Positions 35,640-47,075 are shown, numbered from the stretch's first letter. The stretch is DNA of 64,000 nucleotides from Peromyscus leucopus (GCF_004664715.2 NC_051069.1:74608647-74672646); one strand, 5' to 3'. The notes: generated from the letters alone by a model not told the origin. Translations and numbers: made by a program.

Positions 35640-37668
35640 GTTAGGAACCACAGTTAGTGAAGCAGATGTGGTTCCTCAGCATTATAAGCCAGCATTTCTT
35701 CTGAGGTTTTTAATAGGTTGGGGGAAGACTCATATGAGAAACTTTACAGAAGGATTCAAATCATCTTTTAAAAAACAATCACATCGAGCAATGCTATATA
35801 AGGTCATAGAACATCTTGACTAGACAGACCACCATGGACTGAATGACTCATCAGACTGTAAGGGGTATGGGTGCCTGATGCCACAATATCCATTCAGCTT
35901 AATAGCAGCCTTGTGCTTTGGTAGAGGCATGGGACACCAAGCAAGGCAGAGGAGCTCTGGGCTCAGGCTCAGTGAAGGAAGGAGATTGAGGACTGCCTGG
36001 CCAAACTCAAACACATCTCCACCTGTGTTCATAAAAACAATACTACACCCATCCTTCTTCATGGTTTTTCTTTCTTTTCAATTTTCCTTTTATCTATTGA
36101 GAAATTTTATGGTTTAAAATATTCAGAACTTGCAGATATTATATAAATGCTCAATATCAGAAAAATGTATGAAATCTACTTAGTAAAAGAATTCTTTTTT
36201 ATCTCAAAAGGAAAGATCATAATGTTTAAAAAAGTGACTATATGATGTTATAAGACTACCTAGAATACTATTATCATTTTGTCTTGGGATTCCCCAACAA
36301 GGATATTACAATTAGTTACACAAAATCTCTAGTCTAATGGTAGTTAGTGATCTGAAGTCTTTGCTAGGATATCCTTAGTCCCACACTGGATGCTGAGAGA
36401 GATCCAGAAGCATACGACACTCCTCTCCTTCAGTGGTTCAAAGCTTAGCAAAGGTTAAAATCCTATTAGGAAAAGAAGGCATGAACACAAAGTGGCTACA
36501 AGCACTAGGAACATATCTGTTTTAAATATCAGCATGTGTTCCACAAGAGCTTCAGGACACTGCATACTGGGTTGTCTGGAGAGCCTTCCTGGAAAATAAA
36601 AAGAAGAAAAAGATCTGAGCCAATGGGACCACACAATACCCCAAGACAGATGGAAGCAATGGAAGGCATGCAGATTGGGAACAGGTATAGAAAAAAACAA
36701 GCCAGTCAGCAGACCGAAAAAACTCACTTCCAGAACACAGCATGTGTGTGCTTCTTTTTAAATACTGAGTCATATTTTATAGTCTAAATAGACTTAAGCA
36801 TTTTTTTGGCATCCCCTCTGTCTCTGCTTCCTCCAGTAGCTCTAAAGACATACAGATGAAATCAGACTCCAGCACGCAGTTGACCCCTAAGGATTGCTGC
36901 TGCTGCTGCTGACCATGCAGATACATGAAGTCACCTCACTCTTCATGGGTCACATTACTGTGTTCTTCCTCTTCCAGAGCTGAAGGCCATTCACAGCCGT
37001 TTCCCTAGTGCTGGTTCACAATGATTAACTACAGAGGTGGTTGTTTTTTAATTTGAGAGTGTGGGTTAAAAAGACAGTGGATTGGAAAATCCAGAAAGCT
37101 ATTTCCTCATTACCTCCAACAAAGGAAAAATAAAGCTTCTTGGGGCCCCAGCCCTTGGTGTTCTCGATTATAAGAGGTAAGGAGGACATGGTGACCCCAA
37201 ACTCAGGAGTATAAAAGTATAAAAGACAAGTAACAGGGAGGCACAGAGTGATTGCACAGAGCGTCTCTTTCTGCCCCCCCCCTCTGCCCACCCTTTTTCC
37301 TGCCCTCATTCATTCACCTGTTATTTAAGGGACCATGTTATTGTTAATAAAACAAAGATGACCTGGATGTCTCTGTGGAATTCTCAATTACTCACCTTTG
37401 AGTGGGAATGAAAGGAACACCGCAAAATGTTCACAGAAGTGTGTCACCCTAACAGAGTTCAGTCATCCCCAGAAACAGCCTGAATGACTCACCAGGGCCA
37501 ACGCTAAACCTCCATTTCTGTAGTTGATTTTGGAACTATGCACCCATGTAGGATAGAAATGCGGTCTTGGCTACTAATGTATCTTTGCACTATTGTTTCT
37601 GTCCTGAAATGTCTGCCCTTTTCATTCCTATAGTTCTCATTTGGGCCATACAAAAGAAACAAGTGGGA

Positions 37669-37703
<35 letters not shown>

Positions 37704-39090
37704 TGTCGAAGACTTCACCCCATGCCAGAACACTTAAATTCTGAGCTGAGAATGAAGCCAGGCACTGTGAGACACTGCCCCCTGATGGCTATTTCAAGTT
37801 ATAACCAATGTTGACAATCCAGAGCCATCAATGGTGCCCACTTGGCCTCAATGAGAATCCCTTGGGTGTGTTAAAGTGAATTTAAAGTGCCCTTGTTTTG
37901 TGATTGGACGGGAAGTGGGCACAATAAGGGTGTGATTGTGATTGGTCCTGAAAGAATGTAGAGACTCATTACCATCCAATCATCTTCCTGGAACATGCAT
38001 TTGGGACTGACTGCACTACTGGTATTTCTGCAGCAAACATTACAGTTGCCCTTTCTTGCCAATTTATTCCTCCAGCTGTTCTCAATATGAACTGGTAGAC
38101 CCTTACTTCATCTAATGAGATATAATCTGTTGGCATCTACTTTGTTCTGGGTTTGGCTCCAGCTGGCTCCTGGTCTTTTTTAATTGACTCCATCTTTTAA
38201 TCCTGAGTACTTTGGGTTCTACCAGGCAGATGTACTAAAGTCTAGAACATCTAGACTCAGACTGACCAACTTCCCTAGAATTACACTTAATGATAAAAAT
38301 CTGGCATATTTCTCTCTTCTTTGAAGAAGCTAGCTGACACTCAGCTGTCCTCTAATCTATAGACACATAAACAGAATGATAAAATAAGCTGCAAGCTTTA
38401 CAGGGAGCTAAGATGGAGACACGGGGTATGCTGCTACCAGCCAAAGCCTTGAATTGCACAAGAAGGCACAATTATGAGCAATTATTGATATTTCTGAAAT
38501 TGGACTCTGCGATGCTAACAAGTGAGAGAGCAGAGGAAATTTTTCTAGTCATCCAAGGTGGAGGGAGTGGTCATCTCTCTGCTGTCTTGAGTTTACAAAT
38601 AAGTGGATAAATATAGCCTAGTGTGTACTGAATAATAGATTATTGTATTGCTAAGATTAAAAAACTACCTCATTTCTGTAGGTTAACTACCTAAAAGAAT
38701 ATAAAAATAAAAATAAAAATGTTTTTTGGAAGTAGACATCAAAACTCTCACTAAAAAAAAATAGAAAATAAAATCCAAGTTTCAATGCTTTAATCTCCAA
38801 GGTGATTTCAAGATCACTCTGGAGACACACTCAAACATACTTCTTACACACCCATCTTCTTCTTTGACCCTTATTAGTCCCCTCTCTCCTGCAAGCCTAG
38901 AAAGAAAAGGTTTGGAGGTGATGGTGTGCTTATGATTAGATTATTATTATTTTCCTCATGTTATTCTTTTTGAAAGGCCACTTGAGCCTCCTTCGAGTTT
39001 AAATTCAACTAAAGTGACATGTCTTTTACATAACTTAAGAACTTATATTACATCACTTTTCATAGAAGTTTTATTCATACAGTTGAAAAG
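35640..39090. other. Repeat-poor, AT-rich stretch
   Basis: No transposon landmark found over about 3.4 kb, except a T run of about 29 at 37672-37700 and a small (GCT)5 at 36894-36911. No convincing exon. The open frames at 36455-36787 overlap on both strands and look like chance. Confidence 0.5.
37672..37700. repeat. Poly(T) tract
   Basis: About 29 T. It might be a relic of a minus-strand retroposon tail, but the sequence to its right is not recognised. Confidence 0.95.
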
Positions 39091-39096
39091 GAGAAC

Positions 39097-39350
39097 AAGG
39101 CTGGGGGAAGGGTGGCTCCTTGGGTTAAAAAGCCTGCCACAAAAGCATGAGGACTTGAACTCACATCCCCAGAACCTAGGGAAAGCCAGATGCAGGAGTT
39201 CACCTCTGTGATTCCAGCTCCCCTGTGGTAAGGTGGGAGCTGGAGGCAGGAGAATCTCTTGAAGTTCATAGGTCACCTAACTTGACATAAGCAGCTGGGA
39301 ATAAGGGACTTTGGAGGCAAGGAGCAGCACCTTCCTTGTGTATATTATAG
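39097..39350 (+). mobile_element. B4/RSINE1 SINE
   Basis: Head gggaagggtggctccttggg, B-box-like gaggacttgaactcacatcc, middle aaagccagatgcaggagttc and gctggaggcaggagaatctc. The end merges with (AC)n at 39351-39410. Confidence 0.75.
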
Positions 39351-39410
39351 CACACACACACACACACACACACACACGTACACACACGTGCACACACGTG
39401 CACACGCACA
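39351..39410. repeat. (AC)n with ACGT interruptions
   Basis: Alternating purine-pyrimidine run with cacacgtgcaca-type variants, so the alternation is kept through the interruptions. Confidence 0.93.
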
Positions 39411-39517
39411 CCAACAAAGGGGGGGTCAAAATAAGTTTGAAAACAAAATATTATTATAATCACTGTCAATAACTTCAAATGTGCCTCTTCAAAACATGTA
39501 TGTCAGTGTATGTTTGT

Positions 39518-39557
<40 letters not shown>
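39518..39557. repeat. (GT)n microsatellite
   Basis: About 19 GT units. Confidence 0.97.
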
Positions 39558-39559
<2 letters not shown>

Positions 39560-40766
39560 ATTTGTGGACATACACATGCCGTGCATGCATCCAGGTGTCT
39601 TTGCTAGTATTTTTGGTACCTGTACTGGCTAGTCTTATGTCAACTTGACACACAAACTAGAATTATCTGAAAGGAGAGAACCTCAATTGAGAAAATGCCT
39701 CCATAAGATCCAGCTGTAAGTCATTTTCTTTTTTTTTAATTAATTAATTCATTCATTCATTCATTCATTTTACATCCGGACACCAGTTTTCCCTCCCTCC
39801 TATCCTCACAGTCCCTCCTCTCTACCTGCCTGCCATCCACCCCCAATCCACTCTTCCTCCATTTCTGTTCAGAAAAGGGCAGGCCTCCTATGGATATCAA
39901 CAAAACAAGGCATATCAAGTTTCAGTAAGACTGAGCACCTTGTATTAAGGCTGGGCAGGGCGACCCAGTGTGAGGAACAGGAGGAATGGAGTCAGCAAAA
40001 GAGTCAGAGACAGTCCCTGCTCCCACTGTTAGGAGTCCCACAAGAAGGCCATGCTACACAACTGTCCCATATATGCAGAAGACCTCTCTCAGTTCCATGA
40101 AGGCTCCCTGGTTGTTGATTCACTCTGTGAGCTCTTATGAGCACAGGTTAGTTAATTCTGTGGGTTTTCTTGTTATGTCCTTGAACCCTCTGGTTCCTAC
40201 AATCCTTCCTCCCTCTATTCGGTAGGATTCCCTGAGCTCAGATGCTCAGTCTGACTGGGGGAGGGGGGTCTCTGTCTCTGTTTCCAGCAGTTGCCAGACG
40301 AAGCCTCTCTGATGACAATTGGACTAGGCACCAATCTATGAATATAGCAGAATATTGTTAGGCATCATTACATTGACAATTTTTTTTCTAGTTGTGTTTG
40401 GCTCTATCCCAGGTCTCTGGTTCATCCAGTCTATGGGTCCTGGCACTACAGGCAGTGGCATGGGTGGACTTACTCTCATGGAGTGGGTCTTACGCTAGAC
40501 CAGTCATTGGTTGGCCACTCCCTCAATCTCTAGGCCACCCTTAACCCAACACATCCCATAGGCAGGACAGACTAATGGAAAAAGGTTATGTGGCTATGTT
40601 GGTGTGCCAGTTCCTCTACTGGAAGTCTTGCCTGGTCACAGGAGATAGTCAATTCAGGTTAGGTACCTGCTATTGCTAGGAGTCTTAGCTGTGATCATCC
40701 TTGTAGATTCCTGGGAGATTCTCTTGTGCCAGATTTCTATCTGACCCCAAAATGCCCCCTACTTTC

Positions 40767-41157
40767 TGCAGCTAGAGTTTTCTTGCCTGGCCCACAGTCA
40801 GGACAAATCTCTCTCACCCTCCAGTCCCACAGCCTCTCAGACCCAACCAAGTAAACACAGCGACTTCTATTGCTTACAAACTGTATGGCTGTGGCAGGCT
40901 TCTTGCTAACTGTTCTTACATCTTAAATTAATCCATTTCCATAAATTTATACTTTGCCACATGGCTCGTGGCTTACCTGCATCTTTACATGCTGCTTGTC
41001 CTGGTGGTGACTGGCAGTGTCTCCTCCCACCTTCCTGTTCTCTCAATTCTCCTCTCTGTTAGTCCTGCCTATACTTCCTGCCTGGCCACTGGCCAATCAG
41101 TGTTTTATTTATTGACCAATCAGAGCATACATTTGACATACAGACCATCCCACAGCA
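40767..41157 (-). mobile_element. Solo LTR, ERVK-like, inside the L1
   Basis: The same family as 14201-14600. In sense direction it starts tgctgtgggatggtctgtat and ends ctctagctgca. It shares the ctgattgg boxes and the cggcttacaaactgtatgg-type block. The flanking hexamers (actttc and tacatg) do not match, so target duplication is not confirmed; recombination or a deletion at one edge is possible. Confidence 0.78.
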
Positions 41158-41237
41158 TACATGTATATTATGCATTCTGGTTATCCTTCCTATGAGCCCC
41201 TTTCCCATATTCATGACTTTTTTTTAAAAAAAAAACC

Positions 41238-41272
41238 CACCCTACACAGATAAACCCTGTCTTGATAAAAAC

Positions 41273-41275
<3 letters not shown>
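41238..41275 (+). mobile_element. B1 3'-end fragment
   Basis: Only ctacacagataaaccctgtc and ttgataaaaac remain, running into the (AAGA)n tract. Confidence 0.6.
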
Positions 41276-41332
<57 letters not shown>

Positions 41333-41418
41333 GGGAGGGAGGGAGGGAGGGAGGGAGGGAGGGAGGGAGGGAGGGAGGAAGGAAGGAAGGAAGGAAGGAA
41401 GGAAGGAAGGAAGGAAAA
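41272..41418. repeat. (AAGA)n-(GGGA)n-(GGAA)n compound tract
   Basis: Three successive tetranucleotide arrays of about 15, 12 and 10 units, wholly purine on the plus strand for about 145 bp. Confidence 0.97.
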
Positions 41419-41849
41419 GAAAGAAAAATGTGGTACATTTACACAATGTAGTATTTCTCACCTGTTAAAAACAATGACATCATGAAATTGCAGGCAAATG
41501 GGTGGAACTAGAAAAAAATCATCCTGAATAAGGCATTTTCTTAATTAGCAATTATTGCAGAAGGGCTCAGCCTGGTGGTGGTGGCTCCTCTGAGCTGGTG
41601 GTCCTGGATTCTATAGGAAATCAAGCTGAAAAGGCCAGAGGAAGCAAGCCAGGAAGCAGCACCCCTCCGTGGTCTCTGCATCAGCTCCTGCCTCCAGGAT
41701 TCTTCCCTGTGCAAGTTCCTGCCCTGACTTCCTTCAATGATGAACAGTGCTATGGAAGTGTAAGCCAAATAAACCCTTTCCTCCCAAACTTGCTTTTTGG
41801 TCCTGGTGTTTCACTGCAGCAGTAGAAACCCTAACTAAGACAGTCCCTA

Positions 41850-43530
41850 TAAGCTCCAGTCACCCCTTAGCCCCTCTGGGACAAACATCAATAACAAAAC
41901 AATATATACAGCTACCAAGAGCTGGTACGGACTCAAACTCATCTGTATCTGTGGTGACCTGGAGACTAAGAGGAGCCCTGGTTCCTGTGAGCTTCTTGAA
42001 CTACAGGCTTCTGAACCATGTTGTGTTCCTATAACCCATAAGATTAGGAACTGGCCTCAACTTCCTTGTTTTCCATCTAAGACCTGAAATCTAGAAAGGT
42101 CCTCAGATGATACCCAAAGCCTGGCTTAGTTCTAACCCTCCCTTGTGGGCTACTAACCTTTATGTCCTGATCCTTGGACCACTGTGTTCATCTGCCTCTA
42201 AACATTTCTTGAAGACTGCAAGTGCTGTCACCTTCCCACCACATCAGAGCCCCTTCCCATTTCTGAAATTCCCAGGCTCCTGTTAACACTGCCTTAGACC
42301 ACATTCATTGGGAAACAACTCTAACTCAGTTCCCTAACTTCAGGGCACACAAATCCTGGCAGTCAATGCTCTGCAGGACCCCCAGCAATCTGAATGCTTA
42401 TGCATTCATTTTTTTTTTTGTCCAAGGTTCTCAGCCATGCTTCCTTTTTATTTAGAACTTGCTAGCCTCTATGGAGAACTGGGTTATTTAAGCTGCAGTG
42501 GGGAGAGATATCAGGGGCATCTTTTTAATGAACTTCCCATCAGGGTTTCGAATAATCCCTCTTTGTGATAAAAACATAGGGATGCCTGGGGTGCAGTTTT
42601 CCCAACAAGGACATATGGGCTGGATTATTTTAAAGGCAAAAAGACACACCTGCCTAATAGAAAAGTTTGGACGAGTTCAGGTGGCAGGCTTGTCTTTCAA
42701 AATAGGAGAATCGATAGGCAGGTGTTTTGTGGCATGTTGAGCCGTTGTTTCTCTGATGTTCTGTTTTTCCTCAAAGAGAAATAAGCCCATGTTTGTGGTC
42801 ATTTATCTAAGAACCATATTGTGTTGAGACAGCCAAAAAGAATTTGCAAACCTTGCTTCAACCGCACCTAGTAAGTCCTCACTAGAAGGAAACTATCTAT
42901 TTATGCGCAGGCTGGATCCTAGAGGCAAAGAGGGAAATTGCTCTCAGTCAGATGTGAATGAAACATCATTATCTGGTTACTTCTTCCCTGCAGCCTGTCC
43001 CAGTGTGGAATGCTCAATAAAGACCTGGGGGTGGGAAAGGGCTCTCTCAAAGCACAACTGCAAACAGCCCTCCCAGAGCCCTGAGCAGAGGGAAGTGACC
43101 AATGAAAAGAGCCCAGTAGACCCTGGTGGCCAAAGGTAGGCAAATGTGTGATAGGCCAGTTCTCACTCAGCCCCAGTGTACCCAGGCTGTATGGAAGTGC
43201 TATGGTTAGAGATTCTCTGAAGTTTTGCAAGAGAAGGTAGAAGGAAATTTGGATATTTATGAGAATTCTCAAGATTGTTCAGTGTTGAAACTTGGCTTAA
43301 AGAATTCTCTAAACTTCCGGCAAGGCCAACAACACACATGTGCAAGCCAGATGTAAACCCAGGACTTCTAGTCTGTGAGATGCATCCTGGAGAAGGATGA
43401 AGCATATGCAGGCTGGGAAAGCCTTATAGAGGTGAACTGTGCATGCAGAGCATATCAACTGGGACAGGCAGGGGGTTCAGGGGGCAAAGACATTCTGTGG
43501 CCACAGGAAATTGTGGTCAAGTTGTTCATA
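41850..43530. other. No recognised gene or repeat
   Basis: Unique-looking sequence with average composition. Open frames at 42903-43139 (+) and 42919-43272 (-) overlap on opposite strands and lack domains. Confidence 0.5.
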
Positions 43531-43539
43531 CCTCTTTAT

Positions 43540-43540
43540 A

Positions 43541-43573
<33 letters not shown>

Positions 43574-43690
43574 TAGATAGATAGATAGATAGACAAATAG
43601 ATGATGGATGGATGGATGGATGGATGGGTGGATGGATGAATAGATGGATAGATAGATGGACAAGTAAATAGGTAAACACATGAGACAGAT
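43540..43690. repeat. (GATA)/(GACA)/(GATG) compound microsatellite
   Basis: Runs of GATA and GACA at 43543-43605 and GATG at 43602-43665, with single-base variants. Confidence 0.95.
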
Positions 43691-43699
43691 AGGTGTCCC

Positions 43700-44335
43700 T
43701 TGACTGGTACAGACTGATAAGCCCATCATAAATAAGAAATTTTTTAAGTGTTTAATATCTCATGCAAATTACTGGGAGTTTCAGTGTGCCCAGGACCACG
43801 AAAACAGTATTGCTTATCACAAAAATATCAAAATTAAATATTCAATTAATTATTTTTTATCCAACATGTTAGTTTCAGTCATCATAAAATCAAATCATCA
43901 TTAAGTTGGGGACCATGTGTGTATACTTACATTTTTAATATTTAATAAATATTAATAGTATTATATATTATCTAAACCCTTTGTACCAATAAATACACAA
44001 ATATTCATCTATAGTCACTAAAATTTCATTCATTATTTATTCCTACATAAAACACTATTTATACTGCCTTGCTCAGAGGGGAAGTCGTTATCATTTAAAA
44101 GAATAGTTGTTAAACAAACATTCACAGATGTCATAGGATCCTGAGATTCATTAGTGAACAAGCAAAGACCCTCAGAGTCAAGGAAATAGACTGTACTAGT
44201 GAGTGGTCAGACAGTCAATAATAAGCATGAGTAAATTAAACATTGTGGTAAGAAGTACTACATTTTACAGCAATATATTTATAGATCAGTGCCTTATTCA
44301 GCCATCATCAGAGATGCTTCTGCCTGCTACAGATA
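43700..44335. other. AT-rich, no recognised feature
   Basis: Very AT-rich around 43800-44100. No landmark I can assign. Confidence 0.45.
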
Positions 44336-44339
44336 TAAA

Positions 44340-44377
44340 CAAATACAGAGACCCACAGCCAGACATTATACAGAGAG

Positions 44378-44437
<60 letters not shown>

Positions 44438-44850
44438 TGGAACACACAGCTCTAAATGGGATGTCTCCATTGAATCCCGCCCCTCAGTACTCAAGGAACC
44501 CCACAGGAAAGGAGGTGGAAAGAATATAAGAGCCAGAGAGAATGGAGGACACTGGAAGAAGAAGTCATTCTAAATCAACTGAGCAAAGCTCATTATGAAC
44601 TCACAGAGACTGAACCCCTGAGCACACAGCCTGCAGGGGTCTGTACCAGGTCCTCTGCATTTGTATTATAACCTTCAGTTTAGTATTTTCACAGAACTCC
44701 TGGGTGTGTGAACAAATGGGTCTCTGATTCTTGTGCCTTCTTTTGGGCTCTTTTCCTTCTGTTGATTTGCTTTGCCCAACATCGATGTGATGGCTTTTGT
44801 TTTATCTTATTATATTTCACTTTGCTTTTTTAAAAGGTTTTACAGCAATA
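44340..44850 (+). mobile_element. L1 (Lx-like) 3'UTR
   Basis: Sense 3' untranslated region: ttggaacacacagctctaaa, tgggatgtctccattgaatc, gaatataagagccagagaga, gcagggtctgtacc-type text at 44635, ttcttgtgccttcttttggg and gatgtgatggcttttgtttt. A (GA)n array has expanded at 44386-44434. Confidence 0.88.
44386..44434. repeat. (GA)n microsatellite in L1
   Basis: About 24 GA units. They give an Arg-Glu open frame of no meaning. Confidence 0.97.
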
Positions 44851-45213
44851 AAAGTAAACAGATTAGGATCCCTTAGAGAAGTAAAACTCCTAAAGTTAAT
44901 TGGGAGAACTTTGTATTTAAAAACAAAGCAAAGCCAACTATATTACCAGCTAATACTAATATAATTTTAATCAATAGCTACCACAACTAAATTGACTTTT
45001 AATTTCACAATATATTTTAAATTTGGGTATCAACATGCTAGCAGGCAATCAAACAAAGTTCCTCTGTTCTTTTGTCCTTACTTAATGAACACATGATAAG
45101 TGTAAAACCCCCCGGTCAGGCATCAGGTACAGGAAGGACATGTTAAAGACAGAAAGAGAAGACTATGGTAATAGAAATTCAGAAGCATGAATTGATATGT
45201 AGAGACACTGGCC

Positions 45214-45377
45214 TGTTGTGGAATAGTCTTTTTGTATACTGTGAATATGTGTCACTCTGATTGGTTTAACAAAAAGCTGAACAGCCAATAGCTAGGCAGG
45301 ATTTTGAAGGCAGAGAGAACCCTGGGAAGAAGAAGGTGGAGACAAAAGGATATGCCCATAGATTAATAGAAATGGGC

Positions 45378-45411
<34 letters not shown>

Positions 45412-45697
45412 GTTTTTCAAGACAGGGTTTCTCTGTGTAGCTTTGCGCCTTTTTCCTGGAACTCACTTGGTAGTTCAGGCTGGCCTCAAACTCACAGAGA
45501 TCCTCCTGGCTCTGCCTCCCGAGTGCTGGGATTAAAGTCGTGCGCCACCACCGCCCGGCCTAGAAATGGGCTAATTTAAGTTATAAGTGCTAGCTAAAAA
45601 ACAAGTCTAAGCTATCAACTGAGCTTTCTTAATTAATGAGAAGTCTCCATGTGGTAATTTGGGAGCTGGCAGGCAGGACAGAGAAAGACTAGCTACA
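45214..45697 (+). mobile_element. Solo LTR with 6-bp duplication, carrying a nested B1
   Basis: Starts tgttgtggaatagtcttttt and ends agactagctaca. The hexamer ctggcc is identical at 45208-45213 and 45698-45703, the 6-bp duplication of ERVK elements. U3 carries ctctgattgg and cagccaatagc, and the 3' half has ctaatttaagttataagtgc. A B1 interrupts it at 45380-45560. The layout resembles the LTRs at 14201 and 40767, but the sequence differs enough to be another subfamily. Confidence 0.9.
45380..45560 (-). mobile_element. B1 SINE nested in LTR
   Basis: Antisense, near-consensus B1 with a T30 reverse tail, aagacagggtttctctgtgt and tgcgccaccaccgcccggcc. The 13-bp target duplication tagaaatgggcta is identical at 45367-45379 and 45561-45573, both copies being LTR sequence. 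The B1 is therefore younger than the LTR. Confidence 0.97.
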
Positions 45698-45774
45698 CTG
45701 GCCTTTTCTCTGCCCTGTGCCTCAGGAATAAAATTTTAAAGACTAACTTGACTTTATCATTCTTGGTTTTGTGT

Positions 45775-45855
45775 GGGGTGATTATGGGGTTCCAACCCAG
45801 GACTTTGTGCATTCAAAGTGAGTGCTTTTCCGGTGAGCTACATTCCCAGCCTACC
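45775..45855 (-). mobile_element. ID-type SINE
   Basis: Antisense ID: ggggttccaacccaggactt, tgtgcattcaaagtgagtgc and ggtgagctacattcccagcc. ID derives from BC1/tRNA-Ala. The promoter boxes are altered. Confidence 0.75.
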
Positions 45856-45918
45856 ATCGTTCTTAAAAGTAAGTGGACTTAGGTCACAAAGTAACCTCAA
45901 ATCAAACAAAACCTATGC

Positions 45919-46318
45919 TGTTCAGCTTTAATTGACCACTTGAAACAAACTAGAGTTACTTGAGAAGCCAGAACCACAATTGAGAAATGATCTACACTGC
46001 ACTGGTCTGTGCCCATGTCTGTGGCTTGTTGTCCTGATTGATAATTGATGAGGGAGGGTCCATCCCATTGTGGACAGCACCATCTGTTGGAAGGTGGTCC
46101 TGGACTGTATAAGAAAGCTAGGTAACCATGAACCTGTGAACAAGCTAGAGAGCATCATTCCTCCATGGCTACTACCTCTGGTTCCTGCTTTATTTCCTGC
46201 CCTGACTTCTTTTGATGATGAATTGTGAGTTGGAAGTGTAAAACAAATGGGCCCTTTCCTCCCCTGTTACTTTTGTTCAGAGTGTTGTGTCACAGCAAAA
46301 TAATGTAACTAGAACACA
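45919..46318 (+). mobile_element. MaLR-type solo LTR
   Basis: Sense copy: cacaattgagaaatgatcta, gattgataattgatgaggga, cctgacttcttttgatgatg, gaattgtgagttggaagtgt and gtcacagcaaaataatgtaa. Ends are approximate. Confidence 0.75.
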
Positions 46319-46342
46319 GCCTGTCTTCCTACCAGTAATCGT

Positions 46343-46751
46343 GTCTACATCTAAGGGGACCTGAACTCCCTCCTTGTTGCTGGATCCTAAGGGGAAGGAG
46401 TGAGAAGGCAGTGTCAAGGCAGACACCGGGAGTCAGTTGAAGGCCAATAATGAACTCCTTTATTTAATAACAGGGAAGGCCTTATATACCCTCCACCTAG
46501 CACCCAGTCTGTGTTGTAATCTGGTGGCATTGTGTAGTTATGCCTCATTGGCTGGGCATGATCAGGAATTCTGACATCAATCAGAACTCTGACAGTGACC
46601 AGGAACTCTGACAGCACCTGTTGCTAGAACCTCAGGCAGACTCCAGGTTGGCTCATAAGGAGTACATTAGGTGCATGCCTTGGCAACTGATCAGTGCCAA
46701 TTTCCTCGCCCCTGTGGGCCTGTTCTACTGCACCTCCTGAGTAATCTACAC
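46343..46751 (-). mobile_element. ERVK/IAP-like LTR
   Basis: In the minus direction, U3 has ccaatgaggcataactac, a TATA box (tatataag, plus-strand 46482-46489) and an AATAAA signal (plus-strand 46459-46464). U5 follows with ccttcaactgactcccggtg and ctgccttctcactcc. The order TATA, AATAAA, U5 is that of a compact retroviral LTR. Outer ends are uncertain and I found no target duplication. Confidence 0.68.
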
Positions 46752-46759
46752 CATTACTT

Positions 46760-47075
46760 CTGTTTCCCTATCAACTAAGACACAAAGCTATGAGACAAGT
46801 TCAGGCTATGCGAGTCCCCAGTGCTTCAAGACCTTTGTGATTCTCCCTCAGAGCAAAATAATTTCAAATTTACATATCTTTTAAATTCCTTCCTTGATGA
46901 CAATAAAGTCAGAGTAATGATAAGACTTTTATTTTAGATACTGGATCTGTGCAAATGTCGTTCTTAATTCCACTCCTGATCCCTCCCTTAATTCTGCCTC
47001 TTTATATAAAAACATAAATCATGAACATTGTACAGCAAATTTCTGCCCAGTTCTCTCTAAAAACTACAAAGAACA
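46760..47075. other. No recognised feature
   Basis: AT-rich sequence between the LTR and the MIR. Nothing assignable. Confidence 0.45.

Larger units (their letters stand above)
39731..41528 (-). mobile_element. L1 inserted in the LTR, with inverted 5' end
   Basis: Target duplication: taagtcattttctt (39717-39730) and taaggcattttctt (41529-41542), 13 of 14. Antisense 3'UTR at 39731-40766: aaagggcaggcctcctatgg, agtcagcaaaagagtcagag, cactgttaggagtcccacaa, gcctctctgatgacaattgg and tcatccttgtagattcctgg. The far end (41425-41528) is in the opposite, sense orientation: atgtggtacatttacacaat, aaacaatgacatcatgaaat and ggaactagaaaaaaatcatc. This arrangement is the known 5' inversion (twin-priming) of L1. 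A solo LTR and a B1 fragment with a tetranucleotide tail lie inside. Confidence 0.82.
39621..41842 (+). mobile_element. MaLR-type solo LTR split by a later L1
   Basis: The left part (39621-39730) reads tgtactggctagtcttatgt ... tccagctgtaag. The right part (41529-41842) resumes with cattttcttaattagcaatt and ends gaaaccctaactaagaca. The two parts are colinear in the LTR family seen at 34084. The outer flanks gtacc (39616-39620) and gtccc (41843-41847) agree at 4 of 5 positions, as expected for a 5-bp ERVL-type duplication. A cattttctt-containing 14-bp repeat marks the L1 entry point. The right part has aaataaacccttt, the LTR polyadenylation-signal region. Confidence 0.83.

Noticed and set aside
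36894..36911. (GCT)5 as a notable triplet repeat
   Set aside because: Too short to be unusual.
41168..41468. Frames with Pro-Ser-Leu or Lys-Glu-Gly-Arg repeats
   Set aside because: They translate the tetranucleotide purine arrays.
43700..44100. Possible DNA-transposon end (cattaagttggggaccatgtg)
   Set aside because: Resembles a mammalian transposon motif only weakly. Too short and diverged to support.
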